This document shows positions 17,423 through 27,184 of a stretch of DNA of 64,000 nt, piece by piece. Positions within the stretch are counted from its first letter, which is position 1. Each line of letters opens with the position of its first letter. This stretch comes from Paenibacillus sp. HB172176 (GTDB lineage: Bacteria > Bacillota > Bacilli > Paenibacillales > Paenibacillaceae), in assembly GCF_011947265.1 (NCBI RefSeq), contig NZ_JAATHD010000002.1:372001-436000 (forward strand), given 5' to 3'. The position numbers and the translations under genes are program-made. Below the pieces are notes generated by a model that saw nothing but the letters and a program-made list of their open reading frames with translations, was not told the origin of the DNA and searched no databases.

Positions 17423-18136
17423 TTAGAATTTCATCCATTCCGGCGTAATCATGTTGAGCCAAACCGTAATCTTGGTCATTTGATCCGTGAACAAGAGCAC
17501 GCCCATCAGAATCATAACGGCTCCGCCGATCTTCATTACTACCGCGGAATATTTCAGAATCCACCTGGCGGTTCCGAGGAAAAACGCGAGCACGAAGAAC
17601 GGCACGGCGAATCCCAGAGAGTAGGCAGTCGTCAGACCGAACCAGGTTCCGGGATGCGAGGCCGCAAGCCCGAGAATGGCCGATAATGCAGGCCCCGTGC
17701 AAGGCGTCCAGCCCGCGGAGAAGCCGATCCCGAAGATGAAAGAGCTCAAGTATCCGGCCCGTTTCGGAACAAGATCCATTCTTCTCTCTTTCATAAGCAG
17801 CTGCGGCTTGAAGACGCCAATCAAGAACAATCCCATTAGTATGATCAGAATCGCGGATAACTGTCGAATAAGTTCATTATAATCATTAAAGAATTCGCTG
17901 AAAACGTTGGTGCCGTAGCCGAGCGTATAATACACCGTGCAGAAGCCGAATACGAAGAACAAGGTGTGGGTCATCATCAGCATTCGCTTCTGCTTCGACA
18001 TCTTCGAATCTTTCAGCTCCGACACCGATATGCCGGTTATGTAGGACAGATAGGATGGATATAACGGAAGGCAGCAGGGGGATACGAATGATGCAAAGCC
18101 GGCGCCTACCGCCAGCCAGATGTTAATGTCGGACAA
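17423..18136 (-). CDS. ccdA: Cytochrome c biogenesis protein CcdA
   Basis: 237 aa, six membrane helices, the size of B. subtilis CcdA. It moves reducing equivalents across the membrane for cytochrome c maturation and for spore cortex formation. Redox cysteines are visible in SFVSPCCLPLYPSYLSYITG (helix 1) and in FSAGWTPCTGPALSAIL (helix 4). The start is a TTG after AGGG. It stands between mntR and znuB; I see no thioredoxin partner (resA/ccdC) here. Confidence 0.93.
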   Translation of the reverse strand: MSDINIWLAVGAGFASFVSPCCLPLYPSYLSYITGISVSELKDSKMSKQKRMLMMTHTLFFVFGFCTVYYTLGYGTNVFSEFFNDYNELIRQLSAILIILMGLFLIGVFKPQLLMKERRMDLVPKRAGYLSSFIFGIGFSAGWTPCTGPALSAILGLAASHPGTWFGLTTAYSLGFAVPFFVLAFFLGTARWILKYSAVVMKIGGAVMILMGVLLFTDQMTKITVWLNMITPEWMKF

Positions 18137-18196
18137 TGCTTTCCCTTCTTTCTCTTCTTTCTCTATTGGCTCTCCAATCTTTTGAGATCAATGGCT

Positions 18197-19006
18197 TCAT
18201 CGGACTCGCTTCAAGCCTCCCCTGAATGCGAGCAGCAGCATAAGAATAAGAATGAGCAGAAGAACGATGGTTCCGCCCGGAGCCAAATTCCAGATTCCCG
18301 CTATCAACAATCCGGCAATGACTGCGATTTCTCCGATGACAATTACAATCATCAAGCTTTGTCGAAAGCTTCTCGCAATTAGAAGCGTGCCAGCGGCAGG
18401 AATGGTCAGCAGCGCGGAAACGAGCAGCGCGCCTACGATCTTGATGGCGACGCTGATAACAAGCGCCGTGAGCACGCTAATCATAACATTGTAGAATCGA
18501 ACGGGCAACCCGCTTACCGATGCCGCTTCCTCGTCGAAGGTCATTTGGAACAGCTCCTTCGCCTGCAGCCCGATCACGAGCAGAATAAGCAGCGTGACGC
18601 CTCCGATCAAATACAGATCCGTGCTGTTCAGCGTATAGATGCTGCCGAACAAGTAGCTGTCGATATCAACGGGAAAGCTCTGATCGAGTGTGAACAGTAT
18701 GGAAGCTATCGCGATGCCTCCCGACATAATAATCGCAAGCGACAGCTCGGCATAAGCCTGGTACGCCTTGCGCAGCTTCTCGATTGCGAAGGATGCGGCC
18801 AAAGCGAACAGCATGCCTCCGGCCAGCGGATAGATGCCGACCAGAAATCCAAGCGCCACGCCCGCAATCGAAACATGCGACAGCGTATCTCCAATCATTG
18901 ACAATCGGCGAAGCACAAGAAAAAGCCCGATCAGCGGCGCCGTAATACCGATTAGAACGCCTCCGATCAACGCCCGCTCAAAAAAATCAGCTGTAAGAAT
19001 ATCCAA
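18197..19006 (-). CDS. znuB: Zinc ABC transporter permease ZnuB
   Basis: About 269 aa with seven or eight membrane segments, ABC-3 family permease (ALIGGVLIGITAPLIGLFLVLRR at the start; LSHVSIAGVALG early). It forms the membrane channel for Zn(II) brought by ZnuA. I prefer the TTG at 19006, nine bases after AGAGAGG and overlapping the 3' end of znuC by 20 bp; an ATG at 19042 would extend further into znuC. Third gene of the znuACB operon. Confidence 0.93.
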   Translation of the reverse strand: MDILTADFFERALIGGVLIGITAPLIGLFLVLRRLSMIGDTLSHVSIAGVALGFLVGIYPLAGGMLFALAASFAIEKLRKAYQAYAELSLAIIMSGGIAIASILFTLDQSFPVDIDSYLFGSIYTLNSTDLYLIGGVTLLILLVIGLQAKELFQMTFDEEAASVSGLPVRFYNVMISVLTALVISVAIKIVGALLVSALLTIPAAGTLLIARSFRQSLMIVIVIGEIAVIAGLLIAGIWNLAPGGTIVLLLILILMLLLAFRGGLKRVR

Positions 19007-19814
19007 GCTCCGAAACCTCTCTCTCCCGGTCCAGCTTCTCACGCAGCCCTTTCAAGCTGTGAGCCAGATTGCTCTCCACGCAATCTTGCGTTTCGTGAGA
19101 ATGCTTGATATAAAATTTCAATTTGCCCGCGCTCGCCGCAGGCTCCTGTCCCAAATAGCCTCGTATCATGTCCATGTCATGGGACACCATGAGGAAGGTC
19201 ATATGATGATGCTGATGCATATGCTTGATCATATGGAAGAAGCTTTGCTGCGTCTCCGCGTCGATGCCGACCGTCGGTTCGTCAAGAATGAGCAAGGAGG
19301 GACTGTTAATGAGCGCACGGGCAAGGAACACCCGCTGCTGCTGCCCTCCGGACAGCTCGCCGATTCGCTTGTCCGCAAGCTCCTGAATGCCCATCGCTTC
19401 AAGCGCGTCCGAGGTCATGGCATGCGATTTCTTCGTCAGCCGCTTGAACAGCATCTTCCTTCCATATAAGCCCGATTGCACAACCTCTCTGACGGTCGCC
19501 GGAAACTGCGGATTAAGCGCGTTTTTCTGCGGCACATAGCCGATTCGGTCCCAATCCTTGAACCGTTCGATAGGCTCGCCGAACAGCTTGATCACTCCGG
19601 AGCTTGGCTTGCTAAGGCCGACCAGCATGCGAAGCAAGGTCGTTTTTCCTGCGCCGTTCGTGCCGATCAGGCCTACGAAATCTCTTTCCTTCACGCTGAA
19701 GCTGATATCGTCGATGACCGTTTTATGCTGATAAGAGAAGGAAACATGCTCGGCCGATATCACTTCGCTGTGACAATTGTTATATTCGGTTGACGGGTTC
19801 GTATTTTGCGCCAT
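18987..19814 (-). CDS. znuC: Zinc ABC transporter ATP-binding protein ZnuC
   Basis: 275 aa. Walker A GTNGAGKTTLL, signature LSGGQQQRV, Walker B LLILDEPTVGID and switch His in MVSHDMDM are all intact. The RIGYVPQKNALNPQFPATVREVV segment is typical of metal-type ATPases. The C-terminal ~50 residues past the core are Ser/Glu/His-containing and probably regulatory. The ATG at 19814 follows AGGAG by seven bases. Second gene of the operon between znuA and znuB. Confidence 0.95.
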   Translation of the reverse strand: MAQNTNPSTEYNNCHSEVISAEHVSFSYQHKTVIDDISFSVKERDFVGLIGTNGAGKTTLLRMLVGLSKPSSGVIKLFGEPIERFKDWDRIGYVPQKNALNPQFPATVREVVQSGLYGRKMLFKRLTKKSHAMTSDALEAMGIQELADKRIGELSGGQQQRVFLARALINSPSLLILDEPTVGIDAETQQSFFHMIKHMHQHHHMTFLMVSHDMDMIRGYLGQEPAASAGKLKFYIKHSHETQDCVESNLAHSLKGLREKLDREREVSELGYSYS

Positions 19815-19877
19815 ATGGACTCTCCTGACAACGAAAAAGGAGCTGATCCCAGCCCCCGATCCGTTCATTCTCTTCTC

Positions 19878-20876
19878 TTATTGTAATGCCTGCTCTAAAT
19901 TTTGCAAGTTCGAGGCCATGAGATCGAAGAAGGTCACGCCTTCCTTCTCCTGCTTCTTGGTTAAGCCCTCCAGCGGATTCAAGACCATCGTGTCGACATT
20001 CGCCTCGCTGGCGAGCGTCTTGGCCAATTGATCGGAAACCAGCTCCTCGAAGAAAATATATTTGACGCCGTGTTCCTTCACGAATTTCGCGATATTGAGA
20101 ATATCCTGCGCCTTTGGCTCCGCCTCCGGACTCAGCCCCATAATCGACAGTTGATTCAGCCCATAATCACGAGCCACATAGCCGAAGCTTTGATGCGAAA
20201 CCACGATATTTTTCTGCGGAACCTGCGACAACGCCGTCTCATATTGCTGATCCAACTGCTCCAGCTTCCCCTTCACCGTCGCAAAGTTCTGTTCGTAGAT
20301 ATCGGCATGCTCCGGATCCGCTTCCGCCAAGGCGTCTTTCACATTGGCAGCCTCGATCAAGACCGATTTGGGACTTACCCAGGTATGGGGATCCTTGTCG
20401 TAATCATGGTCATGATGATCCTCTGACGATGCTACTCCCGCTTCCTCGTCATTCATATCAAGCAAAGAAATGCCTTCGGACATCATCTTCACCGTTACTT
20501 TGCTGTCCTTCGACAGCCCTTGCCGGAAATCATCCACCCATCTCTCCAGACCAGCGCCGTTATAGAGCAAGAGATCGGCGTTCGAAGCTGTGATCAGATC
20601 TCTGCTCTTGGGCGTCCAATCATGCGGTTCCACCCCTGCCGAGATCAGATTATTCGCGCTCACCAGATCTCCTCCGATTTCGGTAACGAGGAAATAAAGC
20701 GGATAGAACGAGGTCACAACCTCCAGTTTTCCTTCTCCTGACTGATTCAAGTTCGAATCACCGCCGCCGCAGCCTGCCGCAAGCACTATGACGAGCAGCA
20801 TCGATAAACCAAGCAAGCTTCCCTTGCTTGCAAGCTTTCCCTTCAACTTCTCCACATCCATTTCCAAATAAACCAT
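19878..20876 (-). CDS. znuA: Zinc-binding lipoprotein ZnuA/AdcA
   Basis: 332 aa substrate-binding lipoprotein. The signal peptide ends in a lipobox LAAGCGGG (Cys about residue 36). Metal-binding features are VEPHDWTPKSRD, an acidic His-rich loop with HHDHDYDKDPHTW (about residues 155-167) and VVSHQSFGYVA. The His loop and the Zur-like operator point to zinc rather than manganese. Two in-frame ATGs (20876, 20861) are possible; neither has a strong ribosome site. First gene of znuA-znuC-znuB. Confidence 0.95.
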   Translation of the reverse strand: MVYLEMDVEKLKGKLASKGSLLGLSMLLVIVLAAGCGGGDSNLNQSGEGKLEVVTSFYPLYFLVTEIGGDLVSANNLISAGVEPHDWTPKSRDLITASNADLLLYNGAGLERWVDDFRQGLSKDSKVTVKMMSEGISLLDMNDEEAGVASSEDHHDHDYDKDPHTWVSPKSVLIEAANVKDALAEADPEHADIYEQNFATVKGKLEQLDQQYETALSQVPQKNIVVSHQSFGYVARDYGLNQLSIMGLSPEAEPKAQDILNIAKFVKEHGVKYIFFEELVSDQLAKTLASEANVDTMVLNPLEGLTKKQEKEGVTFFDLMASNLQNLEQALQ

Positions 20877-20889
20877 ATCTATAAATCAA

Positions 20890-20920
20890 TTTAACGGTAA
20901 TCGTTACGATTACCGTTAAA
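20890..20920. promoter_or_regulatory. Fur-family (probably Zur) operator of the znu operon
   Basis: A perfect inverted repeat: 14-base arms (TTTAACGGTAATCG and its complement) around TTA. Its core GTAATCGTTACGATTAC has the two-fold layout expected for a Zur/Fur dimer site. It lies directly downstream of the -10 element and ends 13 bp before znuA, so a bound repressor would cover the transcription start. A Zur-like regulator is encoded ~3 kb away. Confidence 0.85.
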
Positions 20921-20949
20921 ATTATAGGCGTATTCAGCTCTGATGTCAA
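20921..20949 (-). promoter_or_regulatory. Consensus sigma-A promoter of znuACB
   Basis: On the minus strand TTGACA (20944-20949), 17 bases, TATAAT (20921-20926): both hexamers are perfect and the spacing is ideal. The TATAAT touches the operator palindrome. A strong core promoter held down by a repressor fits a zinc starvation operon. Confidence 0.88.
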
Positions 20950-20968
20950 TACATGCTTATTCGCTTCG

Positions 20969-22975
<2,007 letters not shown>

Positions 22976-23011
22976 CTAACCTCCGTCTTCTAGTCGAATC
23001 TTTCCCAAAAC

Positions 23012-23300
23012 ACAAAAAAAGCCCTCATCCAACATGGGACGGGAGCTGCAGCTCACGCGGTACCACCCAATTTCCAACAGCTCCGCGCATGCGCATGAAC
23101 TGCTGCTTCATTCACCGTCACATCTTGTGACGGCTTCCGCCGCTAACGCCGGCTTCGCGTCATCCCCTGGCTGCTTCAGGCAGTTCGAAGACAAGGCCTC
23201 CCGGACCATCTTCAGGCGGTTTTCCTTGCCGGCTCGCAACATCTTGCCCGGCTCTCTGTGAAGGTTACACGCCTTACTCTTCCGTTCAATGGCTCCTATC
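23012..23300 (-). ncRNA. T-box leader of metG
   Basis: The minus strand carries the T-box bulge sequence GGGTGGTACCGCG (about 23056-23068). It is followed by a terminator hairpin (AGCTCCCGTCC pairing with GGATGAGGGCT) and seven T residues (23014-23020). Stem I lies upstream. A GAAG-ATG-G on its 3' side (ATG = 23207-23209 complement) is a reasonable Met specifier. Uncharged tRNA-Met would pair with the specifier and the T-box and favour the antiterminator, letting metG be transcribed. Confidence 0.88.
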
Positions 23301-23310
23301 ATATTCTAAA

Positions 23311-23340
23311 ATATACCTAATCCCGCATCCCCGTGTCAAG
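23311..23340 (-). promoter_or_regulatory. Sigma-A promoter of the metG T-box transcript
   Basis: On the minus strand a perfect TTGACA (23335-23340), an 18-base spacer and TATATT (23311-23316). The start would fall at about 23304, just before the T-box Stem I. The -35 overlaps the yidD stop codon. Confidence 0.7.
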
Positions 23341-23572
23341 GCACCGGATCATAGCCTCCGGGATGGAAAGGATGGCATTTCGATATACGCCTCACGGCAA
23401 GCCAGCTTCCCTTCGCCGCTCCATACTTGGTAATCGCCTCCAGCGCATAGGCCGAGCAGGTCGGATAAAATCTGCAGGTCGGCGGCTTGAGAGGCGACAG
23501 CGCTTTGCGATAGATATGAATTCCGCCGATGAAGATCCTCTGCATCACGCGGGGTCTTTTCATTCGGGTCAT
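23336..23572 (-). CDS. yidD: Membrane protein insertion efficiency factor YidD
   Basis: 78 aa with the family pattern: [14 protein letters not shown], the Cys-rich [15 protein letters not shown], and [22 protein letters not shown] at the end. YidD assists YidC-dependent membrane insertion. The ATG overlaps the stop codon of the upstream Zur-like gene (ATGA), suggesting translational coupling; a later ATG (23545) is also possible. Pairing with a metal regulator rather than rnpA-yidC is not the arrangement seen in many bacteria. Confidence 0.92.
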   Translation of the reverse strand: MTRMKRPRVMQRIFIGGIHIYRKALSPLKPPTCRFYPTCSAYALEAITKYGAAKGSWLAVRRISKCHPFHPGGYDPVP

Positions 23573-24006
23573 GACAGTGCGTCAGCTTCTTCTTCCCGAA
23601 CGCAAGAAGCGCAATATCCGAATACTTCAAATTTATGCTTTACGACCTTGAATTGCTGAGGGACGGCGGTCTGGTCCATGGGACAATGCTTGATGGGATA
23701 AGTCTTTCCGCATTGCAAACAGATCAAATGATGGTGATGTTGTTCTTCGCGGCAATGCAGCTTGAATTTGACGCCGTCCTCGAACATAATCTGCTCCAGC
23801 ACGCCAAGCTCCTCCATGACTCTGAGGTTGCGGTAGACCGTATCGAAGCTGAGTCCGGAATATATCTTGCCCATATATTCATAGACATCCTTCGGCGACA
23901 GATAGCCCTGCTCCTGAACGAACAGCTTCGCCAGCGTCTTGCGTTGATCGGTCACCCGAAGGCCTTGGCTTGACAATCTAGCAATGATTTCTTCTACCGT
24001 ATGCAT
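23569..24006 (-). CDS. zur: Fur-family regulator, probably Zur
   Basis: 145 aa. N-terminal winged helix ([15 protein letters not shown] ... [19 protein letters not shown]) and C-terminal dimer/metal domain with [22 protein letters not shown] and a second CxxC in FGYCASC. The HHHHxICxxCG...CPMD block matches Zur more closely than Fur or PerR as I remember them. The ATG at 24006 has GGAG eight bases upstream. It probably represses znuACB ~3 kb away through the palindrome at 20890-20920; Fur or PerR cannot be excluded without experiment. Confidence 0.85.
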   Translation of the reverse strand: MHTVEEIIARLSSQGLRVTDQRKTLAKLFVQEQGYLSPKDVYEYMGKIYSGLSFDTVYRNLRVMEELGVLEQIMFEDGVKFKLHCREEQHHHHLICLQCGKTYPIKHCPMDQTAVPQQFKVVKHKFEVFGYCASCVREEEADALS

Positions 24007-24131
24007 CGCCGCATCTCCGATCTCTCTTCGTTTTTTCTCTTCCATCATGCACAAAAAAAAGACTCCCGTCAAATAAAGAGCCTGAGAAACGCTCGCATCC
24101 CGGCTGCCTTTACTTTCCGCTTCAGCAAAGG

Positions 24132-24356
24132 CTAGCCGTTCTGAGCCATATTCATGAGAAAGCTTGCGGACATGGCGAGGAACAAGAGCGTGCTGCCCGC
24201 AGCAATCAGCTTTCTCCTCCTGTTTAGACCTTCAATACGCCGGGCATCCTCGCCCATTCGCAGCGCCTCCGAATAAGCGCGTTGCTGGAACAAGTAGAAG
24301 ATCACGGAAGCGACGAATAGAATATTTACGATTAACCATACTGCTGTCCAAAACAC
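24132..24356 (-). CDS. Small membrane protein, not recognised
   Basis: 74 aa with two hydrophobic helices (about residues 3-23 and 50-68) separated by a basic loop (EDARRIEGLNRRRKL). The GTG at 24356 is seven bases after GGAGGT; an ATG two codons earlier is too close to that site. It lies between a second small membrane protein and the Zur-like gene on the same strand. I do not recognise the family and give no function. Confidence 0.6.
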   Translation of the reverse strand: MFWTAVWLIVNILFVASVIFYLFQQRAYSEALRMGEDARRIEGLNRRRKLIAAGSTLLFLAMSASFLMNMAQNG

Positions 24357-24420
24357 AGGCATACCTCCGCTTGTTAGCGTTTTCGTTCGATTGTTTTTGG
24401 GGCGTGTATGCATGCACGCC

Positions 24421-24621
24421 CTAGAGATACCATTTGTTTAGAGCGAACATGAATACGACAAAGCTGACGACCGCCCCGCCGAAGCTGTACCAGCCTGCCG
24501 CAAAGCGCTGTTGAAACATTTTGAGAATACCGAAGCTGAGAAGTCCGAATATGAGCATGATGAAGACAATGCCGAAAATAAATAACGAAGCATCTACGTT
24601 GCTGACATCCACTAATTCCAA
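24421..24621 (-). CDS. Small membrane protein, not recognised
   Basis: About 66 aa. Two hydrophobic helices (SLFIFGIVFIMLIFGLLSF and SFGGAVVSFVVFMFALN) separated by a short KMFQQRF loop. A TTG start at 24621 lies eight bases after AGGGGAG; GTG at 24630 overlaps the site. A minus-strand TATAAT (24663-24668) lies just upstream, so this may begin the transcript that runs on to the next small protein and zur. Family and function not recognised. Confidence 0.55.
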   Translation of the reverse strand: MELVDVSNVDASLFIFGIVFIMLIFGLLSFGILKMFQQRFAAGWYSFGGAVVSFVVFMFALNKWYL

Positions 24622-24736
24622 TGACGACACTCCCCTTGGTGAATATAGACACAATATACACCATTATACGGGAAGACCTGTCCATTATCCAGAGGCAGAG
24701 AAAGCGAATTCCCGTCAATTTTATGACAATCCCGCT

Positions 24737-25162
24737 CTACCAATCAATCGTATGCTCAATTGTTCTTCGATTGGTTCCGCGCTTTCGAAGCTTGATCTTC
24801 AGAATACCGCCCTTGATGCTAGCCTGGCAATAGCGAGGGCTGACAAGGGTCGGCAGCTTTACTGCCTTGCGTTTGCCTCCGGGCAAGCCTTCCACAAACA
24901 CGCGATCCTCTCTTGCTTTCAGTCGAATATCTTCGTAGACGGCATGATGGGGCAATTTGATTTGAACGAAGAGATGGGTTTTGGACTCTTTGATTGCCGA
25001 GGATTTCACGCCGGACATATTGCTGGCCGCCTCAGGCAGCGTCTTCGTCATCATTCTTCTCACGAATTGCTCTACCCAATCCGGCTCGCGCAGCATCTCG
25101 AAGCCCTTCGGAAGCTGTTGTCCTTCCATCCATTGCTCCAGCTCATCCCAGTTCGCTGCCAT
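24737..25162 (-). CDS. gerT: Hsp20/alpha-crystallin-like protein, probable GerT
   Basis: 141 aa. The C-terminal ~85 residues have the beta-strand pattern of the alpha-crystallin fold (THLFVQIKLPHHAVYEDIRLK ... VFVEGLP ... ASIKGGILKIKLRKR). The first ~55 residues are helical (NWDELEQWMEGQQLPKGFEMLREPDW). The ATG follows a GGGGGGATGGGGG stretch. Divergent neighbour of the gerP cluster, with a matching late sporulation promoter. In B. cereus, GerT is a coat-associated small heat-shock-like protein needed for efficient germination; the name is given by similarity and context. Confidence 0.65.
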   Translation of the reverse strand: MAANWDELEQWMEGQQLPKGFEMLREPDWVEQFVRRMMTKTLPEAASNMSGVKSSAIKESKTHLFVQIKLPHHAVYEDIRLKAREDRVFVEGLPGGKRKAVKLPTLVSPRYCQASIKGGILKIKLRKRGTNRRTIEHTIDW

Positions 25163-25202
25163 CCCCCATCCCCCCTTCGACAATACTACGGCGTTGCTTT
25201 CA

Positions 25203-25229
25203 GCATATGCGGCTTTTCGCCCGACGGAT
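25203..25229 (-). promoter_or_regulatory. Candidate sigma-K promoter of gerT
   Basis: On the minus strand the sequence mirrors the gerP promoter: CCGTC, GGGCGAAAAGCCG, then CATATGCTG, against ACGTC and CATAGGATA on the plus strand, with the same 16-base spacing. The -35 AC is CC and the last -10 base differs, so it may be weaker. ~40 bp upstream of gerT. Confidence 0.4.
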
Positions 25230-25244
25230 ACATACGCTGAGGTA

Positions 25245-25271
25245 ACGTCTGGGCGAATGCCGCATAGGATA
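25245..25271 (+). promoter_or_regulatory. Sigma-K promoter of the gerP cluster
   Basis: AC (25245-25246), 16 bases, CATAGGATA (25263-25271): an exact match to AC-N16/17-CATANNNTA. It lies ~37 bp before the first gerP start codon. gerP operons are known to be transcribed in the mother cell by sigma-K. Confidence 0.75.
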
Positions 25272-25307
25272 TAGCAGAATCGAGAACACAACAAAAGGGT
25301 GATGCTT

Positions 25308-25535
25308 ATGCCGGCTGTCGTCGGTTTTATTAAAATTGTAAGTGTCGGAGGCGGTTCGATTATTCAATTCGGCGATACGCTGCAAGCTTCTCCATCTTCC
25401 ACGTCGAAAACTTACGCGGGTTCCGGCTCTTTCCTGACCGGCTCCTTGACCAATTCCAACAATGCGGTCAGCGCTACGAATTCATTGGATCCCGATGTGC
25501 AGGACAGCAGCAATAATGAGGCTAATCTTGTATGA
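25308..25535 (+). CDS. gerPA: Spore germination protein GerPA (GerPA/GerPF family)
   Basis: 75 aa. The MPAVVGFIKIVSVGGGSIIQ start, FGDTLQASPSSTSKTYAGSGSF and SATNSLDPDVQD segments are those of the small GerPA/GerPF coat proteins, which resemble each other. Placed first in the cluster, so called GerPA, though GerPF is possible. The ATG is six bases after AAGGGTG. The 3' end overlaps gerPB by 4 bp (ATGA). GerP proteins help germinants pass the spore coat. Confidence 0.88.
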   Translation: MPAVVGFIKIVSVGGGSIIQFGDTLQASPSSTSKTYAGSGSFLTGSLTNSNNAVSATNSLDPDVQDSSNNEANLV

Positions 25536-25735
25536 ATTGGACGATTCATCAGAACATTACAATCCATCAGCTGCGCGTGGACAGCGTCTCCAACAGCTCT
25601 GTGCTCCAAATCGGCAGCTCCGGCGCGATACGTTCATTATCCCAGCTGTATAATACGGGCGGCTTCACAGGTCCCGCACCGCAGCTCGGAGGAGACAATC
25701 CGATTTCCTTCGTTCCCTTGCCAAATCCCTCATAG
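25532..25735 (+). CDS. gerPB: Spore germination protein GerPB
   Basis: 67 aa. INHQ-type start (MNWTIHQNITIHQLRVDSVSNSSVLQIGSSG as separate segments MNWTIHQNITIHQL and SNSSVLQIGSSGAI) followed by SQLYNTGGFTGPAPQ is the GerPB pattern. It overlaps gerPA by ATGA and precedes gerPC by 48 bp. Needed for coat permeability to germinants by analogy with Bacillus. Confidence 0.9.
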   Translation: MNWTIHQNITIHQLRVDSVSNSSVLQIGSSGAIRSLSQLYNTGGFTGPAPQLGGDNPISFVPLPNPS

Positions 25736-25783
25736 GCTTGAAGCTTTCGTTTCGATGAATCTCGTTATTGAAAGGAGGCTCTT

Positions 25784-26476
25784 ATGATGAAAGAACCTAA
25801 TCAGCCCTCGCCTTGGCAGCTTTGGTCGATGGAAGTGCAGAAGAAGCTGCATTCGCAGCAGGAGCAGATCCATCGTCTGGAGAAGCTGCTTGCCGACTTG
25901 TTCGGCAAGCTGAAAGAGCTGGAATCGAAGCCTACCTACAATATCGAGAAAATCGAATATCAATTCGACCAGCTCAAGGTGGAAAAGCTTGATGGAACGC
26001 TTAATATCGGCATGACGGCACCGGGAAACGATGATACTCTCACGCCGGGCAATATTGAGCAGCTTGCCGTCAACAAGCATTTCCCTTCGGCTTCCCATTC
26101 CATTGTAGCGAACGATGACAGCAATTATTCGAAAATTCATGAAAAAATGGTGCAATATCTGGATTCGGCGAATGCCGAGAATGGCATGGATGCGGTTCAA
26201 GAAGCCGCTTCCTCGAATGACTTCGCCCTGCAGCTTGATCCTCAGCATCGTCGAATGGTGATGGAGGATTTGAAGAAACAGCTGCCCGAGAGAATTCGAT
26301 ACTATCTTCAGCAACTGAAGAAGGAAGATCAGAGTCAATCATCCCTTTACCCCGATTTGCTCGTAAGCAGAGTGTTCGAGAAGACAAGAAGAGACGCGGA
26401 TGCTGCGCTGCAAGCCTATATCCGTCAATTGCAAAGCCAATCCGAAACTACAGGAGGTTCGCATGATTCAATTTAA
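25784..26476 (+). CDS. gerPC: Spore germination protein GerPC
   Basis: 230 aa. The N-terminal half contains a likely coiled coil (VQKKLHSQQEQIHRLEKLL, ADLFGKLKELES), followed by the GerPC-typical NIEKIEYQFDQLKVEKLDGTLNIGM segment and a helical C-terminus. A GAAAGGAGG site precedes two adjacent ATGs. The 3' end overlaps gerPD by 14 bp. It is the largest of the GerP proteins and found in the coat in Bacillus. Confidence 0.92.
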   Translation: MMKEPNQPSPWQLWSMEVQKKLHSQQEQIHRLEKLLADLFGKLKELESKPTYNIEKIEYQFDQLKVEKLDGTLNIGMTAPGNDDTLTPGNIEQLAVNKHFPSASHSIVANDDSNYSKIHEKMVQYLDSANAENGMDAVQEAASSNDFALQLDPQHRRMVMEDLKKQLPERIRYYLQQLKKEDQSQSSLYPDLLVSRVFEKTRRDADAALQAYIRQLQSQSETTGGSHDSI

Positions 26477-26672
26477 AGTTATCAATCATTGTCTGTCTGT
26501 CGGGGAAATCGATATCCTCGGTCTGGCAAGCTCGTCCATGCTGCAAGTCGGCGATACCGACCAGGTCGCGCTCTATTCCATGTTCGACACGCCTCCGGAG
26601 TCCGTCATTGTTGGTCCGCTCGCGCCGCTTCCTCCACCGGAGGATGAAGAAGCGGCGATCGGTGAAATCTGA
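26463..26672 (+). CDS. gerPD: Spore germination protein GerPD
   Basis: 69 aa. The start MIQFKVINHCLSVGEIDILG and the LASSSMLQVGD segment are characteristic of GerPD; the C-terminus is Pro/Glu-rich. AGGAGG lies five bases before the ATG, inside the end of gerPC. Its stop overlaps the gerPE start (TGATG). Confidence 0.9.
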   Translation: MIQFKVINHCLSVGEIDILGLASSSMLQVGDTDQVALYSMFDTPPESVIVGPLAPLPPPEDEEAAIGEI

Positions 26673-27184
26673 TGCTTACGCAAAGCGATTCTTTTATTCC
26701 TCCCAAGCTCTCCGGGGCAAATGAGGTCCGAACAGCTCGATTAGGCTGCATACGAGTCATCAGCATCGCTTCCTCCGGTATGCTTCAAATCGGCGACCGC
26801 TGCGAGACGAGAGCGACTATTAACGCCCTGGCTGTGCAGAGAGCTGAAGATCATCTGACTGCCGGCAGCGTCTATTTCGAATCTTATCCTTTCTTCGAAC
26901 GCCCGTGGCCTTCTCTCCAGGATACCGAATTCGATGAAGACCAGGCACTGGAGCTGTCGCATGTTCATTGCTCGAACGCCATACTCGTCGGCGCCATTTA
27001 CCTTATCGCCGCCGGCTCCTCTTCGAGCATTCTAGTCGGAAACAGCAAGAAACTAACCGCGACGACGCGCATAAAGCATATTCGTCAATTTCCCCTTCCG
27101 AAGCCCGAGCCTTCCGCCGAGGATAAGCCATACGGCGGCTTGAACAGCTGTCGGGCGCTGCTCGCGCAGGCAAAGGAGCAATGA
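26672..27184 (+). CDS. gerPE: Spore germination protein GerPE
   Basis: 170 aa. Contains the repeated RVISIASSGMLQIGDRC and SSSSILVGNSK-type strands seen in GerPE and shared weakly with GerPB and GerPD. It begins at an ATG overlapping the gerPD stop and is the last gene before a strong terminator, so no gerPF follows. The length is somewhat above what I recall for Bacillus GerPE, mainly in the C-terminal tail. Confidence 0.88.
   Translation: MLTQSDSFIPPKLSGANEVRTARLGCIRVISIASSGMLQIGDRCETRATINALAVQRAEDHLTAGSVYFESYPFFERPWPSLQDTEFDEDQALELSHVHCSNAILVGAIYLIAAGSSSSILVGNSKKLTATTRIKHIRQFPLPKPEPSAEDKPYGGLNSCRALLAQAKEQ

Noticed and set aside
17370..17702. A 110-codon minus-strand frame overlapping the 3' half of ccdA
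   Set aside because: It is in a different frame on the same strand as the well-supported ccdA, with no family pattern.
23108..23302. A 64-codon minus-strand frame upstream of metG
   Set aside because: It lies wholly within the T-box leader, whose Stem I and T-box motifs explain the sequence.
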